NCBI GenBank assembly: GCA_933228895.1
Contig: OW121857.1
Span: 4,154,001 to 4,218,000 of the forward strand
DNA from: Platycnemis pennipes
Lineage: Eukaryota; Arthropoda; Insecta; Odonata; Platycnemididae
Reading direction: 5' to 3'
DNA: 64,000 bases
Numbering within the stretch: position 1 is the first letter of the stretch; every line of letters begins with the position of its first letter. Positions 23,210 through 33,904 of the stretch are shown here, piece after piece. Position numbers and translations under genes: made by a program. Under the pieces are notes generated by a model. The model was not told where the DNA came from, did not search any database, and worked only from the letters and a program-made list of their open reading frames with translations.

Positions 23210-23850
23210 AGTGGAGATGAACTCGGGATGTGATTGAAGTGATAAGAATACTAGCGAAAAGGAATATAATGAAGATTTATTCACGTGCTTTGCTGAATTC
23301 GAAAAGGGGTTCAATAGAGTGAGGCGGGAAAAGTTATTGGAAATATTTCGGAAGATAGGAGTAGACAGGAGAGACAGGAAACTGATCCGGAATTCATGCA
23401 TGGCACAGAAGGTTGAAAGTTGATAAGTTTGGTATTATTTGTGGATGATCATACTCTAGTCAGGCAAGGGCTTACAATAATTACTAGACATTTCACAAAA
23501 ACAGGGTGAAATTTCCGGGACATAGAAAAATCATAAGAAAACCAAAATAATGAGATATTCCAGAACAAAAGGTCGATATTTGAAAGTAGTACGTCAGACG
23601 CTTGAGCAAATGCATCAATTTAGCCAGCGGAGTAGGTTGCCGGAGAAAATACTTAGAGAAGCTTCAAAGTCCGAAGGAGAATTGCAAAGGAGGAAGAGGT
23701 GTTCACTCATAAATAGAATTAGTGACAGGTTCGTTGGGCAGGGTTGTAACGAAAAGACCGATACGGTGCGGGCACTCGAATAAAACAAAATGAAAATAGA
23801 CAAAAGGGCTTTTGAGATGTGGGCGTGGATGAGGATGGAGGAGGTATAAT
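23210..23850 (+). pseudogene. RTE-type LINE (family B) RT fragment
   Basis: Decayed RT motifs in changing frames. A FEKGFNRVRREKLLEIFRK-like palm motif A region lies near 23290-23350. MRYSRTKGRYLKVVRQTLEQ occupies 23550-23610. GFEMWAWMRMEEV near 23810 belongs to the C-terminal tail. Each piece matches the order in the 16800-20160 copy. The sequence stops matching near 23850, where the capsid-like frame begins on the other strand. Confidence 0.6.
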
Positions 23851-23875
23851 GTTCAGTTTTCAGATTCTTTTTACA

Positions 23876-24466
23876 TCATGGGTAAGTAACTAATTTATGA
23901 TTGATGGTTTTAGAAGTACGAACATTATCAAGTCCAGAAGTATTTCCAACTGGTAATGTAGGTGGAACTTTATTTTCAATAAAATCCTCACAAGTATTGT
24001 CACGGCTAATATATTTTGTAAAAACTGGGCGCGAGTCTTTCTCCGTGAGTTGAATTGGGTTTTTAATATCAGGTAACGGAATTTCCGAACCAGTTGCAAG
24101 TTTCTCCACATAATTTCCAAAAGTAATATCAGAACCCTCTCCATACAAATCAAAACTCCTCAACCGACTTAACTGTTTAATATAAACTTGGATACGTTTG
24201 ACCATAAATGTAGAACAATTTTCGCACATTGCCTTTAACATGTGAGAAGGTCCAGGAAACATTCCACTCCAACCAATACGAGTCTGGTCGACTTGCCAAA
24301 CTTTCCCATGAAGATAGAAATAAAAATTAGTCTGAAAATAATCATGCATCATATGAGACACAATTGCAACCTTCTTAGGAATCAAATAAGAAATATTTCG
24401 CCGTAATTTAGCATTCCTCCTCATCCGAAGAAAGGCATATCGTCTCCGCTTCGAAGACTTACTCAT
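23876..24466 (-). CDS. unidentified basic ORF, possible small DNA-virus capsid-like relic
   Basis: The frame stays open for about 265 codons (24673-23876), the longest on the minus strand here not explained by a transposon family. The upstream ~25 codons overlap the tail of an RTE-type LINE and are probably read-through. The likeliest start is the ATG at 24466, giving 196 residues. The N-terminus is strongly basic (MSKSSKRRRYAFLRMRRN). A region with alternating hydrophobic residues and no membrane span follows, then an acidic/polar C-terminal third (DITFGNYVEKLA, DSRPVFTKYIS). An Arg-rich N-terminus on a ~200-residue, beta-looking protein recalls capsid proteins of circular Rep-encoding ssDNA viruses. 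I could not match a diagnostic motif, and no Rep gene is nearby. It may equally be a fragment of an unknown element. It ends at the junction with RTE family B. Confidence 0.35.
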   Translation of the reverse strand: MSKSSKRRRYAFLRMRRNAKLRRNISYLIPKKVAIVSHMMHDYFQTNFYFYLHGKVWQVDQTRIGWSGMFPGPSHMLKAMCENCSTFMVKRIQVYIKQLSRLRSFDLYGEGSDITFGNYVEKLATGSEIPLPDIKNPIQLTEKDSRPVFTKYISRDNTCEDFIENKVPPTLPVGNTSGLDNVRTSKTINHKLVTYP

Positions 24467-24599
24467 ATAAAACCTCCTCCTCCTTCGGAACAAGGCGTTT
24501 CTCCAAAACGGCGAGTCCGCCTCCACGAGCGTAAGCCGATTGCAAGTCGCTTCCTCATCTAAATCATTGTCATTAGATACAAAAATAACAAGCCCTGTG

Positions 24600-24831
24600 A
24601 AGTTTATAACACGCAGGTAAGTCAGCAATTCCGAGATGCTTTGACGCAGCTCTTCACTCAATTCTTCTATCACTAAGTTGATCTCTCCATATTTACGTAT
24701 TTCTTCTCTTTCTCGCCCTTCATCACTCGTTCTATGTGTCTCAGATGAGGCCTTCCTTTGCCGTTCTTCCCATTAACTACTGCTTCGACGATTGTATTCA
24801 TCCGGCCATCATGTCTCCTGGTATGACCGAT
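24600..24831 (-). pseudogene. RTE-type LINE (family C) 3' end, antisense
   Basis: Minus-strand reading gives NTIVEAVVNGKNGKGRPHLR followed by HIERVMKGEKEKKYVNMERS, then stops. This matches the end of the family C reverse transcriptase at 41480-41600 (NGKIGKGRLRMRY and so on), including the UTR start after the stop. Only the last ~70 codons and a short UTR remain. Confidence 0.65.
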
Positions 24832-25230
24832 GAAGTGGCTAATGCATGGCAGTTAGAATTAAATTTTAAAAAATGTGCAGTAATGAATTTTTGGAAAAAG
24901 AATTGTTCTCCTCTTATCATGTACAAAATAGGTAATAATGAAATAACAAATGTGGAATCCATTAAATATCTTGGAATAAGACTGACACGTGATCTTTCCT
25001 GGGGTAAACATATGCCTTTAATAACGGGTCATACTAATCGTAAACGGGGATTCGTCAAAAGAGTACTGGGTAAATGTGACGATCATGTACGAGAAATCAG
25101 CTACTTTTCCCTTGTTAGACCTCATTTGGAATATGCTGCCAGTGTATGGGATCCCTACGAAATCGGTCTAAATAATGAACTTGAACGTGTGCAGCGAAGA
25201 TCAGCAAGATTTCTAAAGGGACGGTACTGT
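24832..25230 (+). pseudogene. CR1-type LINE RT fragment
   Basis: A clean frame of about 130 codons carries ANAWQLELNFKKCAVMNF, IKYLGIRLTRDLSWGKHM, GFVKRVLGKCDDHVREISYF and YAASVWDPYEIG, then ERVQRRSARFLKGRY. This is the RT region after the catalytic palm, first CR1 subfamily. It lacks the 3' end and tail. The first ~30 codons of the longer frame (24736-24831) belong to the antisense family C fragment. Confidence 0.8.
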
Positions 25231-25289
25231 AACGTCGGGCAAATATTACGGAAGAACACTAAATTCAAAAAAGAAAACGCTTCTTATCA

Positions 25290-26519
25290 ACTTACTTACT
25301 CTCTTACTTACTCCTGTGGCCATTGAAAACCTAAATGGTCTTTGGCCTCGCCAACCATTCGCCTCCATGCCCTTCTGTCCTCTGCTGTGTCGAGTTGAGC
25401 TCCCATTTTTTCGAGGTCCTTCTTCACTTCGTCGCTCCAGCGCATTCTTGGTCTCCCTGGTGGTCTGGTGCCTTCCGGTTTTCCTTTCCATATCATTTTT
25501 AACATGGTGTTGTCACTTCTTCTGAGGACATGGCCTAACCATCTTAGTCGTCTGCTTCTGGCTATACCCACAATATCTGGTCCTTTGTATAGTTCTCTCA
25601 ACTCTTTCTTCTTCCTTAATCTCCATGTCTCTCCCTCTTTAATGGGGCCGAATATTCGTCTCAACACTTTGTTTTCAAACGTTATCAGTTTTTTTTGTGA
25701 TCTTTTTGTTAGCGACCATATTTCGGAACCATACAGTAGTACTGGTTGGACAATTGTTTTATAGATACGAATTTTTGTGTTTCGTGATAGGAGTTTGCTC
25801 TTCAAAAGTTTTACTAGGCTCCAGTAGGTTCTCTCAGCTGTCGCAAGTCGGGTGAGAATTTCGGTCTCCTCTTTGTTGTTGCTTGTTATTGTTACCCCTA
25901 AGTACTTGAACTGATTTGTTTTTTTGAACTTATAATTGAGTATTTCTAAATAATCATCTTTCTCTTCATATCTGCTTATTTTCATGAAGTTGGTTTTGCC
26001 TTCATTTACTTGTAGGCCCACTTTCTTGGCTTCCATTAAAAGTGTTGTGGTTAGTTCTTTAAGCTCTTCTTTATTTTCGGCCACAATCACTACATCGTCT
26101 GCAAAGGCCAACAGATTAATTTTTTCTGGAATCCTGGCTCCTCCTGGACCATTTCTGGTTCTCTTTAGCGCCTCTTCCAATGCTATGTTAAAGAGGAGGG
26201 GCGACAAGCCATCTCCCTGTCTCACTCCTGTGTTTATTTCAAACGTATCAGTGTACTCTTTTCCAACCTTGACTTTTCCTTTAGACTCACTCACACACAT
26301 TTTTGTCAATCTAATAACTTTTTCAGGAAATCCACATTTCTTCATTATTGTCCAAAGTTTGTCTCTATTTATCGAGTCATAGGCTTTGCTGAAGTCTATA
26401 AACATAAGGAATAGATCATTATTATATTCCCTCTGATGCAAATTCTTATCAAACTCTCCTTTATTCTTACTCTCCGCACAATCCCAACAACCCAACAATA
26501 CCCCAGCTTCACTCCCCAC
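25290..26519 (-). CDS. RTE-type (BovB-like) LINE reverse transcriptase, 5'-truncated
   Basis: An uninterrupted frame of 403 codons (26519-25308). RT palm motif A is FIDFSKAYDSINR near residue 37, motif B is GVRQGDGLSPLLFN near 95, and the catalytic motif C is FADDVVIV near 138. Then come QFKYLGVTITSNN, LLYGSEIWSLTKRS, WLGHVLRRSDN and the GRPRMRWSDEVKKDL tail that typifies this group. It encodes target-primed reverse transcription in the nucleus. The endonuclease and RT fingers are missing, and the first ~20 residues are flank. A TAAG-type short tandem sequence lies beyond the stop (about 25290-25307). The absence of stops over 1.2 kb suggests recent insertion despite truncation. Its 5' end abuts the copia remnant at 26520. 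Confidence 0.8.
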
Positions 26520-26668
26520 TGCTGCTATACAAAACGCAGTACCAGAGGAAATATGGTCCGGTGAGAAAGTAGATGTGTCACATTTGCGAATTTTTGGAAG
26601 CAGGGCACAAGTTCATATACCTGATGTGAAGCATAACAAAACTAGATAAAAATCTGTTGAATGTATAA
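26520..26668 (+). pseudogene. Ty1/copia integrase C-terminal piece
   Basis: The translation AVPEEIWSGEKVDVSHLRIF continues with GSRAQVHIPDVKHNK. It matches the end of the copia integrase domain, where the family has PYEIW.GKKP..SHLRVFG. The frame is cut by the TIR element at 26669 and resumes at 27837 with MGYGEITKGYRW. The 5' part of the element (LTR, gag, protease, integrase core) is missing. Confidence 0.75.
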
Positions 26669-27836
26669 CCCTTAGAAAAAATACTATAAAACTATATATA
26701 GGTCACTATAGTGATTATATATAGTTTTCTATAATCACTATGGCCTTAGGTATTTGGAACATACCCATGCAGCACAGACGGCTGGGCCAACGTTGGGGAA
26801 CGGTTAGGTGCAACGGTTGGCCAACCATTATTCATGTCCGTTTCGCCAACTGTTCCCCAACGGTTGGCCCAACTTTTCCCCAATGGAACAAAATTGAAAG
26901 AAAAGTGAAATGATCGAGGTTCTCACGTACTGAATGATGACTAGTTTTACCTCGCATACTACAGATACGCCTACCTTACAATCTACACTTAACTGCTGTG
27001 TATCCTATCATATCCTATCACCCTTTGATATGCGGCCTGACACATTTTCCAATTATGGGAATGAGACTGTGAGGCCATAAAAATGAGGCTATTGGCTGGC
27101 ATTAAGTCGTTTGTGATTATTAACTTTACTCTAAGATTGACACGGATAATTTGCACTGTTAAAGCATTTCCGTAATAAACATTTTGTGGTTAAAAATAAG
27201 CATGACCATTATAAATATACGTCTCTGATATTCTTTGAACTCCAGGAGAGAGAAATATTAAAGAGTTTTCTCCATAATGCTGAGAACCTGTTTCCCGGCG
27301 AGCGCACCCTTTTTTCTCTAAGTCCGATACCGTCTACAAGGGACTGAGAAAAAATCATCCAATCATGGATATACATTTGAAAGGATATGAGATGAATGTG
27401 ACATTTGAATCCATATGAGATGAATAAAAAATAAAATTTTCAGAATGTTTTGCTTTTAAGATACATAATTTGAAACAATTCTCTTATAGACAGCATGGTC
27501 CAAGAGAATATGTCTGTATATGAGAGGTCTATGTAAGTTATGTATGTATAAACTATAGAACTTATACCCATGGTATTTATGGAAACTTCTTATAGTGATT
27601 ATATAGAACTACAGAACTGTATCCAATAGTGATTATAGGATTATAGAAATATACCCTATAGTCATTATAGGACTATAGAACTATACCCCATAGCGATTAT
27701 AGGATTATAGAAATATACCCCATAGTCATTATAGGACTATAGAACTATACCCTATAGTGATTATAGAAATTTCTATAGTGATTATAGAATTACTATAATA
27801 ACTATATATAGTTCTATAGTATTTTTTCTCTTAGGG
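26669..27836. mobile_element. 1.17-kb TIR element with TATAG subterminal repeats, nested in copia
   Basis: The left end CCCTTAGAAAAAATACTATA and the complement of the right end (CCCTAAGAGAAAAAATACTA) form imperfect terminal inverted repeats of about 35 bp. Subterminal sequence is packed with ATAGTGATTATAG and ACTATAGAACTATA units (26690-26740 and about 27590-27830). Near the left is a hairpin of GGCCAAC/GTTGGGG units (26786-26807 against 26850-26872). No transposase ORF. Flanking copia sequence joins cleanly across it, with AA on each side as the only visible duplication. Superfamily undetermined. Confidence 0.6.
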
Positions 27837-29800
27837 AATTGATGGGGTATGGAGAAATTACTAAGGGATATCGTTGGGTTCTTGCTGATGATCCTAAAAC
27901 ACTAATCTTTGTAAATGAAATATTAATATTGTTTCCCTCCACAGATTTATTTCCTTGGTACGACGTGGTACCAAGGAAAAGGATCAGGTACCTGATGATG
28001 ACACCAATGTGTCGAAACATGTCGTACCAAGGAAATAATTCTGTGGAGGGAAACAAAGTTAATATTTCATTTATGAAATTCAACTTCCACCTAGTGGAGC
28101 CATATACTATGGAACACTAATCTTTGCTCGTGATGCTGTTGTTATTGAATCTATTCCTAAAAATGCAGTGCCCAAGTCAGAAAAAGATATTAAGTCTGAA
28201 GTTGAGTCTGTCACTGCAGTTCAACATCAAAGTTTGGACCCTGTGAATACAAATACAGATACTGTGGACATTTTAGGTGAATCCAATGACAGTGAAAAGG
28301 GTAATGATGAGGGTCAAGTCAAAGATCTGGATGTTGAAGCCTCACAGTAGTATTAATTGGTGACAGATACCCTACTAGGCAGAGAAAACAATTGAGACAC
28401 GATGAATATGAGAATGCCAATTTTTCTTTTTTTACTCGGAATGGTAGTGCTCAGAATTTGGTTGTCATTAATGAACAGGATCTACTAAATGTGAATGATG
28501 CTTTAAGTCGAAACGATCAAAATATGTGGAAACAGGCCATGAATGAGGAAATGGAAGCCCTGACTAGTAGTAATAAAACTTGGGAGTTAGTTGACCGCCC
28601 AAGCGATAAAAATATTGTTCAGTGTAGGTGGGTGTTGAAAAGATCTACATCCTTCTTAAATGGTGAGTTGAATGAGGAGCTCTATATGGAGCAACCTAAG
28701 GAATTTGTTGAGCCAGGATGCGAAAACAAAGTATGTAGATTAAACAAAGCTATCTATGGTCTGAAACAAGCTGCACGCTCATGGAATATTAAAATTCATT
28801 CTTTTGTGACAAATCTTAATTTTGTGAGATCAAAATATGATCCTTGTGTGTACGTAAAAAACATGATAGTAATTTTATTGTAATTGGTCTTCATGTTGAT
28901 GATTTATTCATTTTTTCCAATAATAAGACTGAAAGAAAAGAATTAAAGAAACAAATTGGTCGAAGCTTTAAGATTTGGGTCAGTTGAAACAATGTTTACG
29001 AATGAAAGTTATTAGAAATAAAAAGGCTGGTACAATAAAACTCGATGAATCTAAATATGCAGAAGAAATTATTGCCAGGTTTGGCATGGAAGGCTGTAAG
29101 CCAGTGAAATCTCTAATGGAAGTTGATTTAAAACTTGAAAAAGAGATAGATATTCATAAGAACTTTGATTATCAAAGAATTATTGGTTCTTTAATGTATC
29201 TTGCAGTATGTACTTGACCTGATATATGTTATCCAATTAGCTATTTAAGTCAATTCAATAACTGTCATGGTAAAAATCATATTGTGGCTGTGAAGCGTGT
29301 TCTTAGATGTCTAAAAGGTACTCTTGATTGTTCTCTGTGTTTCACAAGAAATGGAAGGAAACTGACTGCATATGCTGGTCAAGGGAATTGTACAATTGAT
29401 GGTCATTCTAATTCTGGATGTGTTTTGAGATATAATAATGGACCTCTATCCTGGACTTCTAAGAAGCAAAATACTGTGTTGTTAATTTCTACTGAAGCAG
29501 AATATGTTGCTATATGTGAGGCATCTTAAGATGTTGTTTATGCCAAAGGGTTAATTTCAGAGGTGACGAAAGATATGGGAGTGACAACAATTTTTAATGA
29601 CAATCAAAGTGCTGGAAAGCTTGTGGAGAATCCAGTGTTTCATAAACGAACCAAACATATTTCAGTAAAGTATCACTTATAAGAGAGTTAGCTGAAAATG
29701 GTGAAGTGAGTTTGAAGTACTTCCCAAGCACTGAAATGCCAGCTGATATGCTTACTAAAGCTCTGTCTGCAGAGAAATTGTTGCATTGTGTTTAATTACT
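27837..29800 (+). pseudogene. Ty1/copia pol remnant (integrase end, RT, RNase H)
   Basis: Resumes with MGYGEITKGYRW and DDPKTLIF, interrupted by a 201-bp insertion (27912-28112), then the linker (28168-28350). RT follows: WKQAMNEEMEALTSSNKTWE and LVDRPSDKNIVQCRWVLKR. An internal deletion then joins directly to FLNGELNEELYMEQPKEF, removing palm motif A. KAIYGLKQAARSW and the catalytic LHVDDLFIFSNN (about 28890) follow in a shifted frame. RNase H is seen as IIGSLMYLAVCT, SWTSKKQNTVLLISTEAEY, FNDNQSAGKLVENP and FHKRTKHISV, ending near 29795. Several stops and frameshifts make it inactive. The 3' LTR follows at 29861. Confidence 0.85.
27898..28126 (+). mobile_element. 201-bp hammerhead-ribozyme-like retroposon with 14-bp target duplication
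   Basis: AACACTAATCTTTG is present at 27898-27911 and 28113-28126. Deleting one copy plus the 201 bp between restores the copia frame. The insert is a near palindrome: ~55-bp arms at 27912-27966 and 28018-28077, then a 35-bp tail with a CCACCTAGTGG hairpin. Its centre folds like a hammerhead. Helix III is 27951-27964 with 28021-28034 (14 bp). Helix I is GTACC/GGTAC (27968-27972 with 27987-27991). The core is CTGATGA (27992-27998), helix II GACAC/GTGTC, then GAAAC (28014-28018). Against activity, the base at the cleavage position (27967) is G, and one extra T follows CTGATGA. Confidence 0.65.
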
Positions 29801-29860
29801 GTGTCTAAATACTTGAATTTCATTTTTTGGTACATGATCAGTTGTTAGATTAAGTGAGGG

Positions 29861-30050
29861 TGTTGAATTTATGTATTCAATTTTTGTAATCTAACAACTT
29901 CTGTTGTCGATTATTTTGTAATTCATTTGTTCTTCTTTTGCATGACGAGCTATCTCTATTGTTGTCTGGTTCTCTCTCTCGTCAAGTTACTGTGCGACTG
30001 ACATGTCGAATAAATTCATTTCTCCTGCGCATGATCTATATTATTTAACA
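29861..30050 (+). mobile_element. copia 3' LTR
   Basis: The block starts TGTTGAATTT, directly after a purine-rich GTGAGGG tract that would serve as polypurine primer, and ends TTATTTAACA. The ends are TGTT...AACA inverted termini over 190 bp. An AATAAA lies at about 30009-30014. The sequence passes directly into a CR1 fragment at 30051, so the copia inserted into, or was joined to, an older CR1 copy. Confidence 0.7.
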
Positions 30051-30512
30051 CATTGTCAGATCGCAGGTTGAAATTTAGACTTAATCGCCTAAATAAATTC
30101 CAAGATAATATTTTCAGTCATGACGTGAAAAATACTTTGCGAACCCCAACTTACTACGGTAGACTGGACCATAATTACAAAATTAGAGAAATTGATTGCC
30201 GAACTGACAGATTCAAAATGTCCTTTTTCCCTCGAACAATTAAGTATATGAATAGTGGTAAATATGTCTAATACGAGTGATTGAATCCATAGCATAGGTA
30301 GTTGCATGTTGGTGTAAGGACTTGAAGGTAACCCAACCAACAGCACGTTTTTGCATGCCTAGTTTGCTATTTTTATCTTTATAAATATTGCAGTCTAGAC
30401 TAATACATTAATACTAATCCTTTTAAATGCATGATATGTAGTGCAAGTTTGGTGAGAATTCACCCCCTGCCACACACCTTTGAGGTGGCTTGCAGGGTAT
30501 TATGTCGATGTA
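30051..30512 (+). pseudogene. CR1-type LINE 3' end
   Basis: Frame 30053-30271 starts mid-protein with LSDRRLKFRLNRLNKF and includes IREIDCRTDRFKMSFFPRT. The 3' UTR follows with CCCCCTGCCACACACC and a tail reading ATTATGTCGATGTAAATG (one mutation from the usual tail). First subfamily. Its 5' edge coincides with the copia LTR end. Confidence 0.85.
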
Positions 30513-30800
30513 AATGTTAAGTGGTTCCATCTTCTTAGGGTATTCAGCACTCGCATTCTTCTTAAGACTTCTTCGTCAGTCACTCGGTGAAACCATTTGA
30601 ATTTCATCACCATTGTTTGGTGGAACCACATTTCGAATGCTTCCACCCTGGACTTCTCTCTGCTTCTGTCATCATCCATTCCTCGCTGCCACACGGAACT
30701 TGCTCCAGGTGTAAGTTTGATGAATTGTTTTCTTCCTGCTTGCATTTTCAGCTGTTAGCAAATTCTTCTTTTGCTAGAATGCCCTCTTTGCCTGAACTAT
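30513..30800 (-). pseudogene. RTE-type LINE (family C) RT fragment, antisense
   Basis: Minus-strand frame 30745-30500 carries RSRVEAFEMWFHQTMVMKF and VTDEEVLRRM. These match VEAFEMWCYIRMLKI and SNEEVLRRV in the family C copy at 41280-41370. Both ends are truncated. Confidence 0.7.
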
Positions 30801-32859
30801 CCAGTCAAGTATTATTCAGCATAAATATAAATAAAGCTGTTTCCCATTTCTTTCCTTACGTGTTTTTGACACAGTGTTAAATTCAGTTTTTAGGTGCTCC
30901 CGCTGTTCTGGTTATATTGCACCCTCTTATTTAAACTCAAAGCAAAAGACAAGAATACACCCGTACTGCATGTTCGATTCAAGACTGCAACCATCTTGTT
31001 ACCAAGACATCACATTATCGACCTGGCTACCACGGACAGCATCTTTCCCATGTGGCACAGTCAATCAGTCCATCTGGCTCCAACTCTTTGAACTATGAGG
31101 CATGGGTGACCCAGCCAAGAGCAACTTCCATTTCTACAACTTGCAAGGTTACTGGAGTTACTGGAACATGTGAGAGCTTCCCACAATTCTTTAGTTATAG
31201 TCCACGGTAAGGGCACTACAGATTGCTTATTCACAAGTGACATAAATATTGGGTACCAGCGGAAGCTACCCGTTGAAATCCAACGGGTGTGAAAAACATT
31301 GAACTTATTTTGTAAGAAAACCACTGTCTGAAGAATACTGTTAGCGCGGTCATTTGAGGAGTTGGTGACCTATGTTGTACATAATGGTCGTTGTAGTAGA
31401 CACGCTGACCGTTTTCGAGGTGATTGGAGAGATGAGTGACTGTTGGTCCTCTTTCATGCACGGAAAATCAAAAAATGGCCCACGCAAACTCATCACCACG
31501 TAAGATAGATGGCCATCTCGTATTTTCGGTTCTCTTAGCCGCATCTTGAGTGAATTAACAGCTTGATTGCTACACTTGTGTAGGTATATACTGTAACATA
31601 ACGCAAGGCCACCATGTTTGCTCGGGGTCGAGAGGGAGAATAAACAATGAGGGCATTAAGGGGAGTCGAGCAAGAGTTTCGAGATGGAGACGTTGCCCAC
31701 GAGTGAGGCGGAGATTGCTGTGGTTTTTTAGCTGTTGTGTTGAGTGAAGGAAGAAGTTTCAGAAGTGAGGAGGACAAGGAGGAGTGCATTGACTGGCAAG
31801 AGCGGGAAGGCGTGACTGTGTGGACCGATCGGTGCTGTGGCGGAATGTGTGGTATTTTAGTTGATAATGTGGATCAGACGTGGATAGTTTTAGATATCTT
31901 GATGATATTTTACCTTGTTTCTGCCAACGGGAACGTATGTTAAATTGTAACTATATGTTGTTGCATGGACAAGAGATTATATGCTATAATTATGCTATAA
32001 TATATGGACATGTTGTTGCAAGAGATTATATGCTATAATTTGAATTTGTGTGTTGGTGATCTGTTTTTTTTTCTAAACTCTTGTTGCACACATGATTGTC
32101 TGAGGTAGGTCCGTGTCGATTTGAACTCTGACTTAGGTTACAATACATACATTAGCATTCAATGACTTAATTGAGTTGTTCTATTTAAACTTGATATGTG
32201 GGTTGAGTATCTTAATCAGGATCTTAATGTAATTTATAATTTCTGAAATATTTTAACAAATTGAAGTTTTGAAGCAGATGAGTCAATATTTGAACAAGAT
32301 TTAAAGATGGTTACCCACCCGTAGTTTTGGTTAAGATGAAATTTATGAGGTTCTTAGCGTAACCCGGGAAACACCATGAGGAGTTGACCGATTTAGTTTC
32401 TAGTTTTTCCCAGTGTATTTTTTGTTTCTTTTTTAAATAACAATTTTTTCGTTAAATGTTGATAAACAATAATCAAGAAACATCAAACATGGGACCCTTG
32501 GGACTCTGGGCCCCTCTTATATAGAATTTATTTCTACGTGTTATCATGGGTCTGCAGAAAAACATGATATTTAAATGCTAGAGGCTTGGATTTCCTTGGA
32601 AAATCAAAGGACATTCACACCGATCTCTGATTGTCAAGGAAATATGCTATTGTTGATTTCAAAGAAAAATGTGAGATTTTTCAGCTAAAAATATGATTTT
32701 AAGACAAATACTATGCGTACTAGAAAATTGATTGAAAGAATTAGAAACTTCATTTATTCAGCCATCCGATAAAAAAAATGACCACTTCACCGAACTCAAT
32801 GCCAGGGCCCACCAGGATCCATCTAAGGGCCCAATCAGGGGCTTTTGGGGACCCTGAGG
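30801..32859. other. unassigned intergenic sequence
   Basis: Nothing supportable as a gene. Short frames around 31061-31544 and 31535-31943 have no family pattern. A small local duplication of GAGATTATATGCTATAATT lies at about 31970-32042. The rest is AT-rich. Confidence 0.5.
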
Positions 32860-32998
32860 GTATTTTAACATAGCCTATGTTCTGCCCAGACACATTTCCT
32901 ATCTACATACCAAATTTCAGCTCAATCCGTCTAGGAGTTTTTGCGTGATTGAGCAACAGACAGATAGACACCATTACATTTTTATATATTAGTATGGA
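32860..32998 (+). mobile_element. SINE/RTE-like 3' end
   Basis: The string CCAAATTTCAGCTCAATCCG, then a CAGACAGATAGACA tandem and TTTTTATATATTAGTAT, is the widely seen 3' end of RTE-mobilised SINEs and LINEs in arthropods. The body upstream (about 32760-32860) is not diagnostic. Recognised by pattern only. Confidence 0.45.
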
Positions 32999-33673
32999 TA
33001 ACACAAACAGAATCAATGAAGCAGCATTAGCTAATATCTTGCAAGAATCTATTCCTTTAACACCAACTTCGCACTCATGGATGCATATGCTACAACTGAA
33101 TACTTGAGAAATTAAGCCCAGGCAACAAAAGCAGTAGAAACGCATTTAAGTGGATTTTTAAAGATGTAGAACAGAAATTGGACATATGAAGTTATTAAGA
33201 AAGAGGAAATATAAATCTCACCAAAATTCTGATGAGATCAGATTATCAGGCACATATTAAGAAAAGATGTTCACATAATAACAGTGTGTAAACTATATCA
33301 TATGATATGAAGAACTGAAGATGTTTTCAGGCAATATAAAAACACCCAAGAATTTAAAGATCAAATTAAGAACAATATTTCAATTTGAGACTTTTACAAA
33401 CAGTCTGTCACATAAATATTGGTTGATTTTTCCATGCAACATAAATGGATACTTAAAACTTCAATCGTAATATTTTTAGCATATCATAATCTTATTTTTT
33501 AAGAATCTGCCTGAGAGGTTTAGTCAGTGTTGTTGAGAAATACTTTTTTAAGGACACCAAAAACGCAACACTGGTGCCTTGTTTCAAAGCTATACATGGG
33601 CAGCACCTAAATATGTATCATCTTCAAGTGACAGGAAATTCAGATCTGCCACCAAAAATGGCATGCAGTTAAG
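32999..33673. other. unassigned intergenic sequence
   Basis: AT-rich, with no ORF or repeat assigned. Confidence 0.5.
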
Positions 33674-33809
33674 CCTAAAGCAGCGTTTACACATGGCAGT
33701 TGACTGCTATGACAGTCGCGAGTTACGCGATGTATCTATATCGCTACTACTACGATGCATCTGCGTTAACTTCTATGCAGCTTGAAGCCGCTATTTACAC
33801 GTTGCCACA
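33674..33809. mobile_element. TIR element, left part (host of the LINE insertion)
   Basis: It opens CCTAAAGCAGCGTTTACAC and continues GGCAGTTGACTGCTATGACAG. This is the inverted counterpart of the sequence ending at 39725 (CCTTAAGGTGCGTTTACACG on the other strand). TTAA occurs at 33669-33672 and again at 39720-39723, which may be a piggyBac-type TTAA target. Internal TATTTACAC motifs repeat. It is split at 33809 by the 5.5-kb LINE, whose removal would leave an element of about 530 bp. Confidence 0.55.
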
Positions 33810-33904
33810 TAGATAGATTGAAATAGTGGTGGAGTTCCTCGCAACGGAGGCCCTGGAGCACTTAGACCTATTGGTCCATTGTGCCAACCACCCTTTTGGA
33901 GAAG

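Noticed and set aside
25984..26382. 132-codon plus-strand ORF
   Set aside because: Antisense of the 403-codon RTE-type reverse transcriptase.
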